The notes beneath the pieces were generated by a model, which ran no database searches, had not been told where the DNA came from, and worked only from the letters and a program-made list of their open reading frames with translations. Below, one piece after another: positions 5,138-12,364 of a stretch of 12,383 nucleotides of DNA. The stretch covers positions 1 through 12,383 of the forward strand of contig QWPO01000065.1 in NCBI GenBank assembly GCA_003669255.1, in the 5' to 3' direction. This DNA is from Planctomycetota bacterium. GTDB taxonomy: Bacteria; Planctomycetota; Planctomycetia; Pirellulales; UBA1268. The first letter of the stretch is position 1. Each line of letters begins with the position of its first letter. A program made the position numbers and the translations under genes.

Positions 5138-8100
5138 TCACCGCTGCACCCGATCCTCCCACGCCGCTGCCGTTGATCCATCGGCCTTACGCCGTGACTG
5201 GAGTCGCTGGACGGCGGCCGGCAGTGTGGGGAACGCTTCGGTCGAGGTGGTCGGCTCCGTCACCGTGCCATCGACGTGCACGAGCATGAACTGCCCGCTC
5301 GCACCGCCCAGCAGTTGCTTCATCGCCGGCAGCTGCGTCTCCGCCTTGCCCATGATGGGCCGCAGCACGAGGTTGATCTGGGAGTCGAAGTCGACCTCGC
5401 CATTCCCCACCAGGCTGATCGCGTCGCCCGAGAGTTCGATCGTGTCGAGGTAGGCGTGTGGCCCCTCGATCCGGAAATCGACGAGGCTACTGGTGAAGGC
5501 GTTGCGGTCGGGATTCTTCACCCGCAGGATCTTCAGCAGGGCGACCGTCACCGGCAGTTCGTAGATGTCGGCGTCGGTGAGCTTCACCTGCCCTCTGCCG
5601 ACCAGCGAGTGCGTGCCGGCCCGCGATCCGCGAATCTCGATGCCGCCGTGCACTCTCCCTCGATAGCGGTGCGGTCCGCCACTCATGTCGCCGGCGACCC
5701 GGGCAAGATCGGCATTCGCCAGGGACGCGGTGACCGTAAAGGCACCGGCATCACCTGCCGCGACGCTGCCGTCGACGGCGAGAATCCCGTCCGCCACCCG
5801 GGCAGTCATGCGTTGCACTCCCGCCTGTGGGTCGGCACCAGCGGCCTGAGCGCCAAACCGCGCTCCAGCCGCATCCATCGCCAGGGGTCCGCGAACGGCC
5901 GTCAGTTGCACGCCCCGCCACATGGCGCTGTCGATCGCCACGTCGCCGAGACTCCGCCAGGTCGTCCCGTCGGATTGGCCGCGGAGCCGGATCCCGCCAT
6001 GCACGTGCTCCAGCGGCATCCCCACATCGAGCGCCGCCTGCTCCAGGTCGAGCTGCATATCCCAGGCCGCCGCAGCCGGGCCCGGGATCGCCTCCGTGCG
6101 ACCGCCGGGGCCGGTCACGACCTGGGGCGCCGTGGAATAGATTTCGAGGGCGCCGTCCACCGAGAGCATGCCCCGCAAATGCACTCCGGCAACTGCCTGC
6201 CGCAGTCCCGCAGGGAGCGCCCGGAGAACGTCGTGGTCGGCGTGAAACCGGTCGGCGGCCAGCCGTGCAAACGAAACGTGCCACCCGCCGTCGGGCGAGA
6301 ACCGGCAGGTGCCCTCGGCTGAGACGGCAGTCCGCGCGTGCGCGCCGCGGACGTCGTCAAAGGCGAGAACACCATCCTTCCAATGCAAGCGACCGCGAAG
6401 CCTCTCGAGCCGGTAGGGAAACCATGACGGCTCAATCGACACGCTGTCGCCCTGCGGCGCGGCGACGATCTCCACCTCGGTCCGTCGCTGCTTGACGCGG
6501 TGTTTCACCTCCGCAGTGAACTCGGCGGTGCCACGGGGCGTGACGTCGTCCCAGATGCGACGAACGCCGGGCGGAAGCGCGTCGCGGAGTTCCTTCTCGA
6601 GCACGACGTTCGTTCCCGCCAGGTGCAGCGTCAGTTCGCTGTCGTCCTCACCGATCCGCTGGAGCCGACCGGTGCACCGCACCACCCCCGTGTCGTTCGA
6701 GCCGGTGATCTCGCGAATCGTCCAGTTCCCCCGATCCATGTGGATGCTGCCGGTCACGTTGCTGAGCGGATAGGGGAAGCCGGCATAGGCCATCGTGCAC
6801 TGGGCAAGGTGGATGCCGAGCGAGTTGGCAAATCCGTTGGGCAGGTCAGCCGACCGCTCGTGGCGGAATACGAAGTCAAAGGTGCCCGCGCCGCGAAGCG
6901 ACCGCACGATGTCGGCGCTGCGGGTGGGCATCGCGGCGAGCAGCGCGTCATCGATCCGCATCCCATCTCCGCGGACTTCAACGAACCCGTGACGACCGCT
7001 CGTCGTGCGCACGGCCCCCTCGACGGTGACGGGATGCCCACCGGCCTCACCGGTGAGATGCATCGAGAGGAGGTCGTCTTTGAGGGTGACCGTGCCGACC
7101 GTGCGGTCGACCCGATACGGAAAGCGGTAGTAGGTCAGCGACACGTTGCGGCAGCGCAGCGACACGTCGGGCGTTACCGTGCCGGCATGCCGGACGAGAT
7201 GGGCCCGCACGTCGACCTCGCCCGCGGGAAGCAACTTGCTCCAGTGCGACGCCACCGACTCGGGAAGCAGGCCTTCCCAGTGGTGGCCCACGAGCATGCG
7301 TTCCGCCTCCACGGTGACGTCGTAGTCGGCCGCGGCGTCCCAGCCGGCGAAGCGGCCGGCGCCACGGACCAGCGTCGAGCCGGAGTGGGCCTCAACTCGC
7401 TCCACACTCACGCCGCTCCTGTCGGCGGTGAACGCGGCCGACACGTCGCTGATCGTGAACGGGAGCCCGGGATACTCGAAGTGGCCCGATTCGAGCCGGC
7501 CCGCCACGGTGAAGGCTGAGCGGTCGAGCGTGGCGAGATCGCCCGACGTCCGCCATTCCACGTCGAGTCGGCCGCGCAGTCCGGCGAGCCACTCAGGAGC
7601 CGTCGCGGCCGCTTGCACCAGGCCCCGCAGCCGCGGCGAGAGTTCGAGCGACTCGACCTGACCTGCGAGCTCGAAGCCACCGGCCGCGAGGATCCGTCCT
7701 TCGAACACAGCGCGATCGAAGAGGTCGCCTCCCACCGCTCCGCGAACGAGGATCGCCGGCCCACCATCGACTCCGGCCGCCGGCCGGAGATCGATGCCGA
7801 TGTTGCGCAGGGTCAGGTGGCCACCAACACCCTCGGCATCGACGATCAGCGTTGCATCCTCGATGGCCACCGGAACGGCGAGGTCGCCACGGCCGCGCCT
7901 CCCTGCGAGCGAACCGAGGCTCCAAGCTCCGTCGACACCGCGACGGGCATGCACGACGGGCCGCATAATCCGTAGCGACGTGATCTGCGGATCACCCGCC
8001 ACGAGATCCTTGATCCCCGTGCCACACGCCACCCGCGCCTCCTCGATCGTGAGAAGAGGGTTGCCGCCAGACGGCTGAGCGGGGTCGATGACTGAGATTC

Positions 8101-8314
8101 GCCGGACAACGATTCCCTCTCCCTCGACGAGGCTCGCACCCCCGACGCGGACCACGAGATGCGGGAGTGTCGCCTGCAGCCTCGCCTCCACGCGACGGCG
8201 AACCTCTTCACCGACGCGGTTTGAGCCGAGCACGACCGCCACCACGACCGCCGCGACGGAGAGCGGCAGCGTCCAGCGGACGATCGTCCAGAGCAGGTCG
8301 GCGAGGGATCTCAT
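5138..8314 (-). CDS. Large AsmA-like membrane-anchored protein
   Basis: The 1058-aa product starts with a single hydrophobic anchor (about residues 10-30, IVRWTLPLSVAAVVVAVVLG). A long beta-rich region follows, giving the layout of AsmA/TamB/YhdP-type envelope proteins. The C-terminal part (about 900-1015) has the AsmA C-terminal pattern: GRGQVKLTDADIYELPVTVALLKIL, then DFRIEGPHAYLDTIELSGDAISLVGNGEVDFDSQINLVL. Between anchor and C-terminus about five repeats of 115-135 residues are visible. They start near 279, 394, 508, 627 and 762 and share a [Y/W]xxFPYxL...G core; helical linkers such as LPPGVRRIWDD recur between them. In E. coli these proteins span the periplasm and help phospholipids reach the outer membrane; a similar role here is inference. 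I chose ATG 8314 because the longer frame (to 8569) would add 85 low-quality residues and overlap the divergent transporter gene. It heads the cluster with dapF and the acyltransferase. The C-terminal tail (1020-1058) is probably disordered. Confidence 0.85.
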   Translation of the reverse strand: MRSLADLLWTIVRWTLPLSVAAVVVAVVLGSNRVGEEVRRRVEARLQATLPHLVVRVGGASLVEGEGIVVRRISVIDPAQPSGGNPLLTIEEARVACGTGIKDLVAGDPQITSLRIMRPVVHARRGVDGAWSLGSLAGRRGRGDLAVPVAIEDATLIVDAEGVGGHLTLRNIGIDLRPAAGVDGGPAILVRGAVGGDLFDRAVFEGRILAAGGFELAGQVESLELSPRLRGLVQAAATAPEWLAGLRGRLDVEWRTSGDLATLDRSAFTVAGRLESGHFEYPGLPFTISDVSAAFTADRSGVSVERVEAHSGSTLVRGAGRFAGWDAAADYDVTVEAERMLVGHHWEGLLPESVASHWSKLLPAGEVDVRAHLVRHAGTVTPDVSLRCRNVSLTYYRFPYRVDRTVGTVTLKDDLLSMHLTGEAGGHPVTVEGAVRTTSGRHGFVEVRGDGMRIDDALLAAMPTRSADIVRSLRGAGTFDFVFRHERSADLPNGFANSLGIHLAQCTMAYAGFPYPLSNVTGSIHMDRGNWTIREITGSNDTGVVRCTGRLQRIGEDDSELTLHLAGTNVVLEKELRDALPPGVRRIWDDVTPRGTAEFTAEVKHRVKQRRTEVEIVAAPQGDSVSIEPSWFPYRLERLRGRLHWKDGVLAFDDVRGAHARTAVSAEGTCRFSPDGGWHVSFARLAADRFHADHDVLRALPAGLRQAVAGVHLRGMLSVDGALEIYSTAPQVVTGPGGRTEAIPGPAAAAWDMQLDLEQAALDVGMPLEHVHGGIRLRGQSDGTTWRSLGDVAIDSAMWRGVQLTAVRGPLAMDAAGARFGAQAAGADPQAGVQRMTARVADGILAVDGSVAAGDAGAFTVTASLANADLARVAGDMSGGPHRYRGRVHGGIEIRGSRAGTHSLVGRGQVKLTDADIYELPVTVALLKILRVKNPDRNAFTSSLVDFRIEGPHAYLDTIELSGDAISLVGNGEVDFDSQINLVLRPIMGKAETQLPAMKQLLGGASGQFMLVHVDGTVTEPTTSTEAFPTLPAAVQRLQSRRKADGSTAAAWEDRVQR

Positions 8315-8355
8315 GGGTCGGCGCGCGGAACCCCGAGGCTGACAAACGGGGCGGG

Positions 8356-8385
8356 AAGGTAGGTGCCGCAGCAGCAGGGGGTCAA
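8356..8385 (-). promoter_or_regulatory. Candidate promoter of the AsmA-like/dapF/acyltransferase cluster
   Basis: On the minus strand TTGACC (8385-8380) and TACCTT (8361-8356) are separated by 18 bases. They would start transcription about 36 bases before the ATG at 8314. The -35 is good and the -10 weak. A GCC-rich simple stretch (about 8389-8403) lies just upstream of it. Confidence 0.35.
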
Positions 8386-8446
8386 GCCACGGCGGCGGCG
8401 GCGGAATGACCGAGAACCCGCTATTTCGCCAGCCTGCGCGGATTGC

Positions 8447-8452
8447 TATAGT
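8447..8452 (+). promoter_or_regulatory. Candidate -10 box for the MFS transporter gene
   Basis: TATAGT is one base from the TATAAT consensus and lies about 90 bases before the transporter ATG. The stretch 16-17 bases upstream (TTTCGCC) is only a poor -35. The rest of the 227-bp divergent gap (8315-8541) shows no other structure I can support. The transporter's probable Shine-Dalgarno is GAGG at 8529-8532. Confidence 0.35.
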
Positions 8453-8541
8453 GCCGCAGCATCGCCGAACTCCGGGGGGAGCCGGCCCCGCCACGACGAC
8501 GGCGGTTTCTCCAAGTCGCACCACCCACGAGGCACCATCGC

Positions 8542-10137
8542 ATGGCCGCCACCCGCACAAACCACGCATCCGACGACCTCGCCGGCGCCTATCCCAACGC
8601 GCATCGCCTCCTCTGGGCGGGATTCATGGCGATCCTTGCTGCCGGCGTGGGCTTCGCGATCCGTGGCGGCATCCTCGACAACTGGCGGGAGCAGTTCGGC
8701 TTCACCGCTTCGCAGGTGGGCCAGATCACGGGTGCCGGGCTCACGGGATTCTGCTTCGGGATCATCATCGGCGGCGTGATCGTCGACAAGATCGGGTACG
8801 GCAAGCTCGTCGCGCTCGCGCTCGCCGGCCACATCCTCTCGGCGCTTGTCACGTTCAGCGCGTCGTCGCCAGACAATGCGTATCAGATGCTCTTCTGGGG
8901 CTCGTTCATCTTCGCGTTCGCCAACGGCACGCTCGAGGCCGTGGCCAATCCGCTCGTCTCGACGGTGTTTCCGCACAACCGCACGCACTACCTCAACATC
9001 CTCCATGCCAGCTGGCCGGCAGGCATGGTGCTGGGAACCGTGGCGGGCTGGTTCCTCGACGACAGGCTTCACCTGGATTGGAAGTACCAGCTGGCGCTCT
9101 ATCTCATCCCGACGGCGATCTACGCCCTGATGTTCCTGGGCCAGACGTTTCCGAAGTCGGAGGCGGCGGCAAAGGGGGCGAGCTTCGTCGACATGTTCCG
9201 CGACGTGGGCATCCTCGGCGCCGCCGTGGCCTGCTACCTGCTCTCGCTGTTCTTCGGGGACATCCTCAAGAACTTCGTCCCCGACAACGCGGCTGCGATC
9301 GGCTACGCCCTCGGGGGCCTGCTCCTGCTGGCCGTCGCGGCGATGACGAAGTTCTCGCTCGGCTCCGTGGTGCTGTTCATCCTCTTCGTCACGCATGCCC
9401 TGGTCGGCGCCGTGGAGTTGGGAACGGACAGCTGGATCCAGAACATCACCGGCAACCTGTTCTCCTCCGAGCAGGGCAAGGCCCTGTTCATCTGGACGTC
9501 GGTGATCATGTTCGGCCTCCGGTTCTGTGCCCACTTCATCGAGACCAGGCTCGGTCTCTCGCCGATCGGACTGCTGTTGGTCTCGTCCATCCTGGCGTTC
9601 GTCGGTCTGCGGTTCGCCAGCGGCATGGACACGTTCCCCGCGGCGCTGGCCGCCCTTGGCATCTACGCCGTCGGCAAGACGTTCTTCTGGCCGACCATGC
9701 TCGCGGTCGTCGGTGACCGGTATCCACAGACGGGTGCCGTCGCCATGTCGATCATGGGCGGCATCGGCATGCTCTCGGCAGGCCTGATCGGCGGCCCTGG
9801 GCTCGGCTACTGCAAGGACCGCTTCGCCGGCGAGACGCTGCAGACGACCAATCAGGCGGTCTACGAGCAGTACCGTTCGGAAACCCCCAGCCGGTTCCTC
9901 AACATCCCCAGTTCGCAGGTCTTTGGCCTCGATGGCGCAAAGGTCAAGGCGGCGCGGGATGCCGGCGATGCGGCCACCGCGGAGCAGAAGCAGGCGGTGC
10001 AGGCGGACCAGCAGGGCGACCGCGAGACGCTCAAGGCCGATTCCTACATCCCAGCCACGATGGCAGTGATCTACCTCGGGCTCATGCTCTACTTCGCAAG
10101 CATCGGTGGCTACAAGCGGGTTCAGATGTCGCCCTAG
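8542..10137 (+). CDS. Major facilitator superfamily transporter, possibly sugar
   Basis: The 531-aa product is a polytopic inner-membrane permease with about 12 hydrophobic segments between residues 23 and 525. The MFS motif A region reads GGVIVDKIGYGK (77-88) after the second helix. The segment FANGTLEAVANPLV (126-139), followed by LNILHASWPAGMVLG, resembles the helix 4-5 region of FucP/FHS-type sugar:proton symporters (ETAANP, then LN...). This suggests a sugar or related small-molecule substrate. ELGTDSW (292-298) is another conserved-looking loop. A hydrophilic stretch of about 78 residues (about 423-500, rich in Ala, Gln, Lys and Asp) separates the penultimate and last membrane segments, which is longer than usual. 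The start ATG 8542 has GAGG nine bases upstream. It is divergent from the AsmA-like cluster and convergent with tilS, so it is probably monocistronic. Substrate and coupling ion are not deducible. Confidence 0.85.
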   Translation: MAATRTNHASDDLAGAYPNAHRLLWAGFMAILAAGVGFAIRGGILDNWREQFGFTASQVGQITGAGLTGFCFGIIIGGVIVDKIGYGKLVALALAGHILSALVTFSASSPDNAYQMLFWGSFIFAFANGTLEAVANPLVSTVFPHNRTHYLNILHASWPAGMVLGTVAGWFLDDRLHLDWKYQLALYLIPTAIYALMFLGQTFPKSEAAAKGASFVDMFRDVGILGAAVACYLLSLFFGDILKNFVPDNAAAIGYALGGLLLLAVAAMTKFSLGSVVLFILFVTHALVGAVELGTDSWIQNITGNLFSSEQGKALFIWTSVIMFGLRFCAHFIETRLGLSPIGLLLVSSILAFVGLRFASGMDTFPAALAALGIYAVGKTFFWPTMLAVVGDRYPQTGAVAMSIMGGIGMLSAGLIGGPGLGYCKDRFAGETLQTTNQAVYEQYRSETPSRFLNIPSSQVFGLDGAKVKAARDAGDAATAEQKQAVQADQQGDRETLKADSYIPATMAVIYLGLMLYFASIGGYKRVQMSP

Positions 10138-10307
10138 ATCGCATCTCGGCTAGGTGGAGCGACGAGTTGGTAGCCCTGAGCGGCTAGGCGAGGGGGTCGG
10201 CGAACGCTCGAGGAGCCTTGGGCGTATCCTCGCCCCGGCGACGCGACTTTTGCCGCCCCCGAGCCGGCGATACACGTATCTCAGACGCGATCTACGTTTG
10301 ACTGCGC
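10138..10307. other. Convergent gap between transporter and tilS
   Basis: This 170-base gap separates the stops of two converging genes. I see only weak structures: an 8-base direct repeat CGGCTAGG (10147-10154 and 10181-10188), a 5-bp stem GGGCG/CGCCC (10220-10224/10231-10235) that could act as a weak bidirectional terminator with a TTTT at 10248-10251 nearby, and a palindrome GATAC-AC-GTATC (10269-10280). No gene or RNA could be supported. Confidence 0.4.
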
Positions 10308-11393
10308 TCAGGAAGCCTGACGCAGGCTCAGCCATCCGCCGGGCAGACGCGTCACCCGGACTCCGCCGGGCAGGTCCGTGGGAGTGGCCCCGGTGGGAAT
10401 CCTCGCAGGTTCCCCCACCATGCCTGCGAGAGCCGCATAGTGCCGGGACGTCATGCCCTGCTGGGGCCAGCCCTCGCGCCGCCACAGCGCCACCAGCACC
10501 TCGGCCACGAGATGGCGGTCGAGTTCGGCGAGATCCCGCGTCCGCACCACGACGCTGCCGTCGGCGTGCCGACTCGCGTGCATCTCCAGCAGGTGTTCGG
10601 CCGCGCTCCGGATCGCGGTCGCAACGAGCGATGCCTGACGACCGAGCCGCACGAGCGACTCGGACGCCGATGGAAAGGGACCGTTCACACACCGCGGCAG
10701 GACTTCGTGGCGGATGAAGTTGCGGGCATGATGGAGATCGGCGTTCGACGGATCTTCCCGCCACGGCTGGCTGATCGATTCAAGAAAGCTTCGCGCCGCT
10801 TCGCGCCGGAGCCCGAGAAGCGGCCGGAACAGCGAGACGCCCGCTGCAAGTTCCCGCGCCACCGCCATGCCACCGATCCCGGCGAGTCCGGTGCCCCGCA
10901 GCATCCGCTGCAGGATCGTCTCCGCCTGATCGTCCGCCGTGTGTCCGGTCACGACGTGCCGGGCGCCGTGGTCGAACGCCGCCTCCACGAGGAAGTCGTA
11001 TCGCAGCCGCCGCGCACGGCCTTCGAGCCCCTCGTCGCCGTCGTCGTCGCGAACCGCAACCCGTCGCCACACACACGCGAGCCCCAAGCGCGACGCGAGA
11101 TCAGCAACAAATCTGCGATCGTCGGCGGCGGCCCCACGAAGATCGTGCTCGACATGGGCGACGATCAGCCGCCGCTCCTCCCCCGCGGGCACAAGCCGCC
11201 GCAGGGCGATGAGCAGGGCAACGCTGTCCGCGCCGCCGGAGACGGCGACAAGCACCGGCATCGTCCAGAAGTCGGTCGCCGGCAGAGCGGCTGCCACCGC
11301 CTCGACAAACTCCTTCTCCGACACCGCTCGTTCGGCAGCAGGGTGTTCGTCACTGGTTTCAGGTGCCGTGCCCATGGTTCGTTGCTTGCCCAT
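10308..11393 (-). CDS. tilS: tRNA(Ile)-lysidine synthase
   Basis: TilS uses ATP and lysine to convert cytidine 34 of the CAU-anticodon tRNA-Ile to lysidine, switching it to isoleucine and AUA decoding; it is normally essential. The 361-aa product has the N-type PP-loop ATP-binding motif SGGADS (52-57). Further family landmarks are AHVEHDLRG (79-87), ARRLRYDFL (127-135), GHTADDQAETILQRMLRGTGLAGIGGM (150-176) and RPLLGLRR with SQPWREDPSNADLHHARNFIRHEVLP (190-233), all typical of TilS. The C-terminal part is shorter than in E. coli TilS (about 430 aa) but ends in the family-like LPGGVRVTRLPGGWLSL segment, so it looks complete, not truncated. Two in-frame ATGs (11393 and 11375) are possible; neither has a clear Shine-Dalgarno, and the conserved domain begins well after both. 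It converges with the transporter gene and is divergent from the lipoprotein gene. Confidence 0.95.
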   Translation of the reverse strand: MGKQRTMGTAPETSDEHPAAERAVSEKEFVEAVAAALPATDFWTMPVLVAVSGGADSVALLIALRRLVPAGEERRLIVAHVEHDLRGAAADDRRFVADLASRLGLACVWRRVAVRDDDGDEGLEGRARRLRYDFLVEAAFDHGARHVVTGHTADDQAETILQRMLRGTGLAGIGGMAVARELAAGVSLFRPLLGLRREAARSFLESISQPWREDPSNADLHHARNFIRHEVLPRCVNGPFPSASESLVRLGRQASLVATAIRSAAEHLLEMHASRHADGSVVVRTRDLAELDRHLVAEVLVALWRREGWPQQGMTSRHYAALAGMVGEPARIPTGATPTDLPGGVRVTRLPGGWLSLRQAS

Positions 11394-11422
11394 TCTGCCA
11401 GATCACGGCCCGGGAAGCGGCA

Positions 11423-11451
11423 TTGAGCAACCCACGGGGCACCGGTACCCT
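11423..11451 (+). promoter_or_regulatory. Candidate promoter of the lipoprotein gene
   Basis: TTGAGC (11423-11428) and TACCCT (11446-11451) are separated by 17 bases and would start transcription about 40 bases before the ATG at 11500. The -10 is a weak match. Confidence 0.35.
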
Positions 11452-11463
11452 CCCCGCTCCAAC

Positions 11464-11478
11464 GGCCGAACATCGGCC
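11464..11478 (+). other. 6-bp inverted repeat in the lipoprotein leader
   Basis: GGCCGA and TCGGCC are perfect reverse complements around ACA. They end 21 bases before the lipoprotein ATG, upstream of its Shine-Dalgarno GAGGA (11487-11491). It may be a small leader hairpin or an operator half-site pair; the role is unknown. Confidence 0.3.
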
Positions 11479-11499
11479 CAACCATCGAGGATCTCCGCC

Positions 11500-12147
11500 A
11501 TGCTCGCCCCTGCGGTCCGCCCGATCCGCCTCGCAGCCCTCGCCGCAGCGATCCTGCTGCCGGCTGCCTGCGGCTGCTCGACGCTCCTCACCGCCGCCTA
11601 CCTCCTCCAACCCGCCGACGTGCCCGCCGAGTTCTCCGGACTCAAGGGAAAGCACGTGGCCGTCGTCTGTCGCCCGATCGTGGAACTGGAGTTCAGCGAT
11701 GCCGGATCGGCCCGAGAACTAGCATCACTGGTCGGCGCGCAGGTCGAGAGCAAGGTCCGCCGTGCCCGCCTCATCGGCCAACAGGAGGTGGCTCGCTGGA
11801 TCGACGAGAACTCGTGGGTCGACTACCCGACCCTTGGCAAATCGCTCGACGCCGACATCGTCATGGGGATCGACCTCGAGGAGTTCCGGTTGCACGAGGG
11901 TTCAACGCTCTACCGGGGCCGCGCCACCGCCCACGTGCGGGTGTACGAGGTCGCGACGAAGAAGGTGCTGTTCGACAAGCGGATCGACGACTTCGCCTTC
12001 CCGGCCAACACGGCGATCCCGTCAACCGACCGTACGGAGGCGGAGTTTCGCGGAATGTTCCTGCAGATGCTGTCGCAGAAAATCTCGCGGTGCTTCCACG
12101 CTTATGAAAGCCGCGACGTCTTCGCCGAGGACAGCCTGACGTTCTGA
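11500..12147 (+). CDS. Predicted lipoprotein of unknown function
   Basis: The 215-aa product starts with a short Arg-containing n-region and a hydrophobic stretch LAALAAAILLPAACGCS (11-27). It contains two cysteines, Cys24 and Cys26, either of which could be the lipidated residue; neither context is a textbook lipobox, so lipidation is probable, not certain. The mature part is mixed alpha/beta. It contains VPAEFSGLKGKHVAVVCRP (41-59), a DADIVMGIDLEEFRLHEGSTLYRGRATAHVRVYE stretch (117-150) and DFAFPANTAIPS (164-175). This resembles small planctomycete lipoproteins that I recall only as hypothetical. The alternation of an inhibitory-looking 'vAVV..' strand, an 'lgadivvgidl' strand and a curli/GNA1162-like 'l.g.a...vrvyd...kkvlf' strand suggests the CsgG/LPP20-type fold of lipoproteins, but this is only a guess. 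ATG 11500 was chosen because GAGGA lies eight bases upstream; the open frame extends further upstream, antisense to tilS, without support. A strong hairpin follows seven bases after the stop region. Confidence 0.75.
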   Translation: MLAPAVRPIRLAALAAAILLPAACGCSTLLTAAYLLQPADVPAEFSGLKGKHVAVVCRPIVELEFSDAGSARELASLVGAQVESKVRRARLIGQQEVARWIDENSWVDYPTLGKSLDADIVMGIDLEEFRLHEGSTLYRGRATAHVRVYEVATKKVLFDKRIDDFAFPANTAIPSTDRTEAEFRGMFLQMLSQKISRCFHAYESRDVFAEDSLTF

Positions 12148-12153
12148 ATACAC

Positions 12154-12184
12154 GGCTGCCGGGCCATCCATGGCCCCGGCAGCC
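12154..12184 (+). terminator. Strong stem-loop after the lipoprotein gene
   Basis: GGCTGCCG (12154-12161) pairs with CGGCAGCC (12177-12184), and GGCCAT (12162-12167) pairs with ATGGCC (12170-12175). This gives a 14-bp stem with one bulged C (12176) and a 2-base loop. It begins seven bases after the stop codon (12145-12147). No T-run follows, so it may be a terminator of a GC-rich type or an mRNA 3'-end stabiliser. The 3' part belongs to the first copy of the 34-bp repeat, whose second copy lacks the matching 5' arm. Confidence 0.55.
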
Positions 12185-12332
12185 TTGAGCCCGGCGTGGG
12201 CGAAGCCAAGGTTCGCCTGGCCGGGCATCGGTCGGCATCCTGCCGGCAGATGCGTAAGCCGCCGAAGGCCCGCAGGGATTCGCCGGCGCGACACCAGCCC
12301 ATCCATGGCCCCGGCAGCCTTGAGCCCGGCGT
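12164..12332. repeat. Perfect 34-bp direct repeat, two copies
   Basis: The same 34 bases, beginning CCATCCATGG and ending GAGCCCGGCGT, occur at 12164-12197 and 12299-12332 with no mismatch, 135 bp apart. They are followed by different sequences (GGGCGAAGCC and CTCCGTCCGT). Perfect identity in non-coding DNA implies recent duplication, gene conversion or a maintained repeat family. Confidence 0.9.
12199..12217. repeat. Palindromic core following repeat copy 1
   Basis: GGCGAA (12199-12204) and TTCGCC (12212-12217) are perfect reverse complements around a 7-base loop. This core sits between the first 34-bp unit and the shared CCTGGCCGGGC flank, and overlaps the first two bases of that flank. 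Confidence 0.6.
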
Positions 12333-12343
12333 CTCCGTCCGTA

Positions 12344-12364
12344 GCACAGGTTTCCAACCTGTGC
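12344..12364. repeat. 9-bp palindrome following repeat copy 2
   Basis: GCACAGGTT (12344-12352) and AACCTGTGC (12356-12364) are perfect reverse complements around TCC. From memory, this CACAGGTT/AACCTGTG palindrome recurs in intergenic DNA of many planctomycete genomes, where it also gives rise to spurious short reading frames. It occupies the position that a different palindrome takes after copy 1. Confidence 0.75.

Noticed and set aside
4149..5453. Long plus-strand open frame (434 codons) opposite dapF and the end of the AsmA-like gene
   Set aside because: The translation is His/Arg/Gly-rich with no family features and lies antisense to dapF, which has both catalytic cysteines.
5276..7519. 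Plus-strand open frames of about 340-350 codons opposite the AsmA-like gene
   Set aside because: They are mirror frames of a GC-rich coding sequence, with no ribosome binding site, domain or plausible composition.
8315..8569. 85-residue N-terminal extension of the AsmA-like protein
   Set aside because: It would place Cys/Pro-rich residues before the membrane anchor and overlap the divergent transporter gene; the ATG at 8314 directly precedes the anchor.
8446..9534. Minus-strand open frame (362 codons) opposite the MFS transporter
   Set aside because: Its highly charged, low-complexity translation is a typical antisense artefact of a membrane-protein gene.
9720..9728. GTATCCACA, one base from a DnaA box
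   Set aside because: It is isolated inside the transporter coding region and expected by chance.
10158..10250. tRNA-like stretch (GAGTTGGTAG resembling a D-arm)
   Set aside because: No GGTTCGA-type T-arm, no acceptor-stem pairing and no anticodon arm could be found on either strand.
10939..11499. Upstream extension of the lipoprotein frame
   Set aside because: The extension is antisense to tilS. The signal-like segment and a GAGGA Shine-Dalgarno mark the start at 11500.
12164..12332. CRISPR array from the two 34-bp repeats
   Set aside because: There are only two copies, 101 bases apart, the intervening sequence contains another palindrome, and no cas genes are present.
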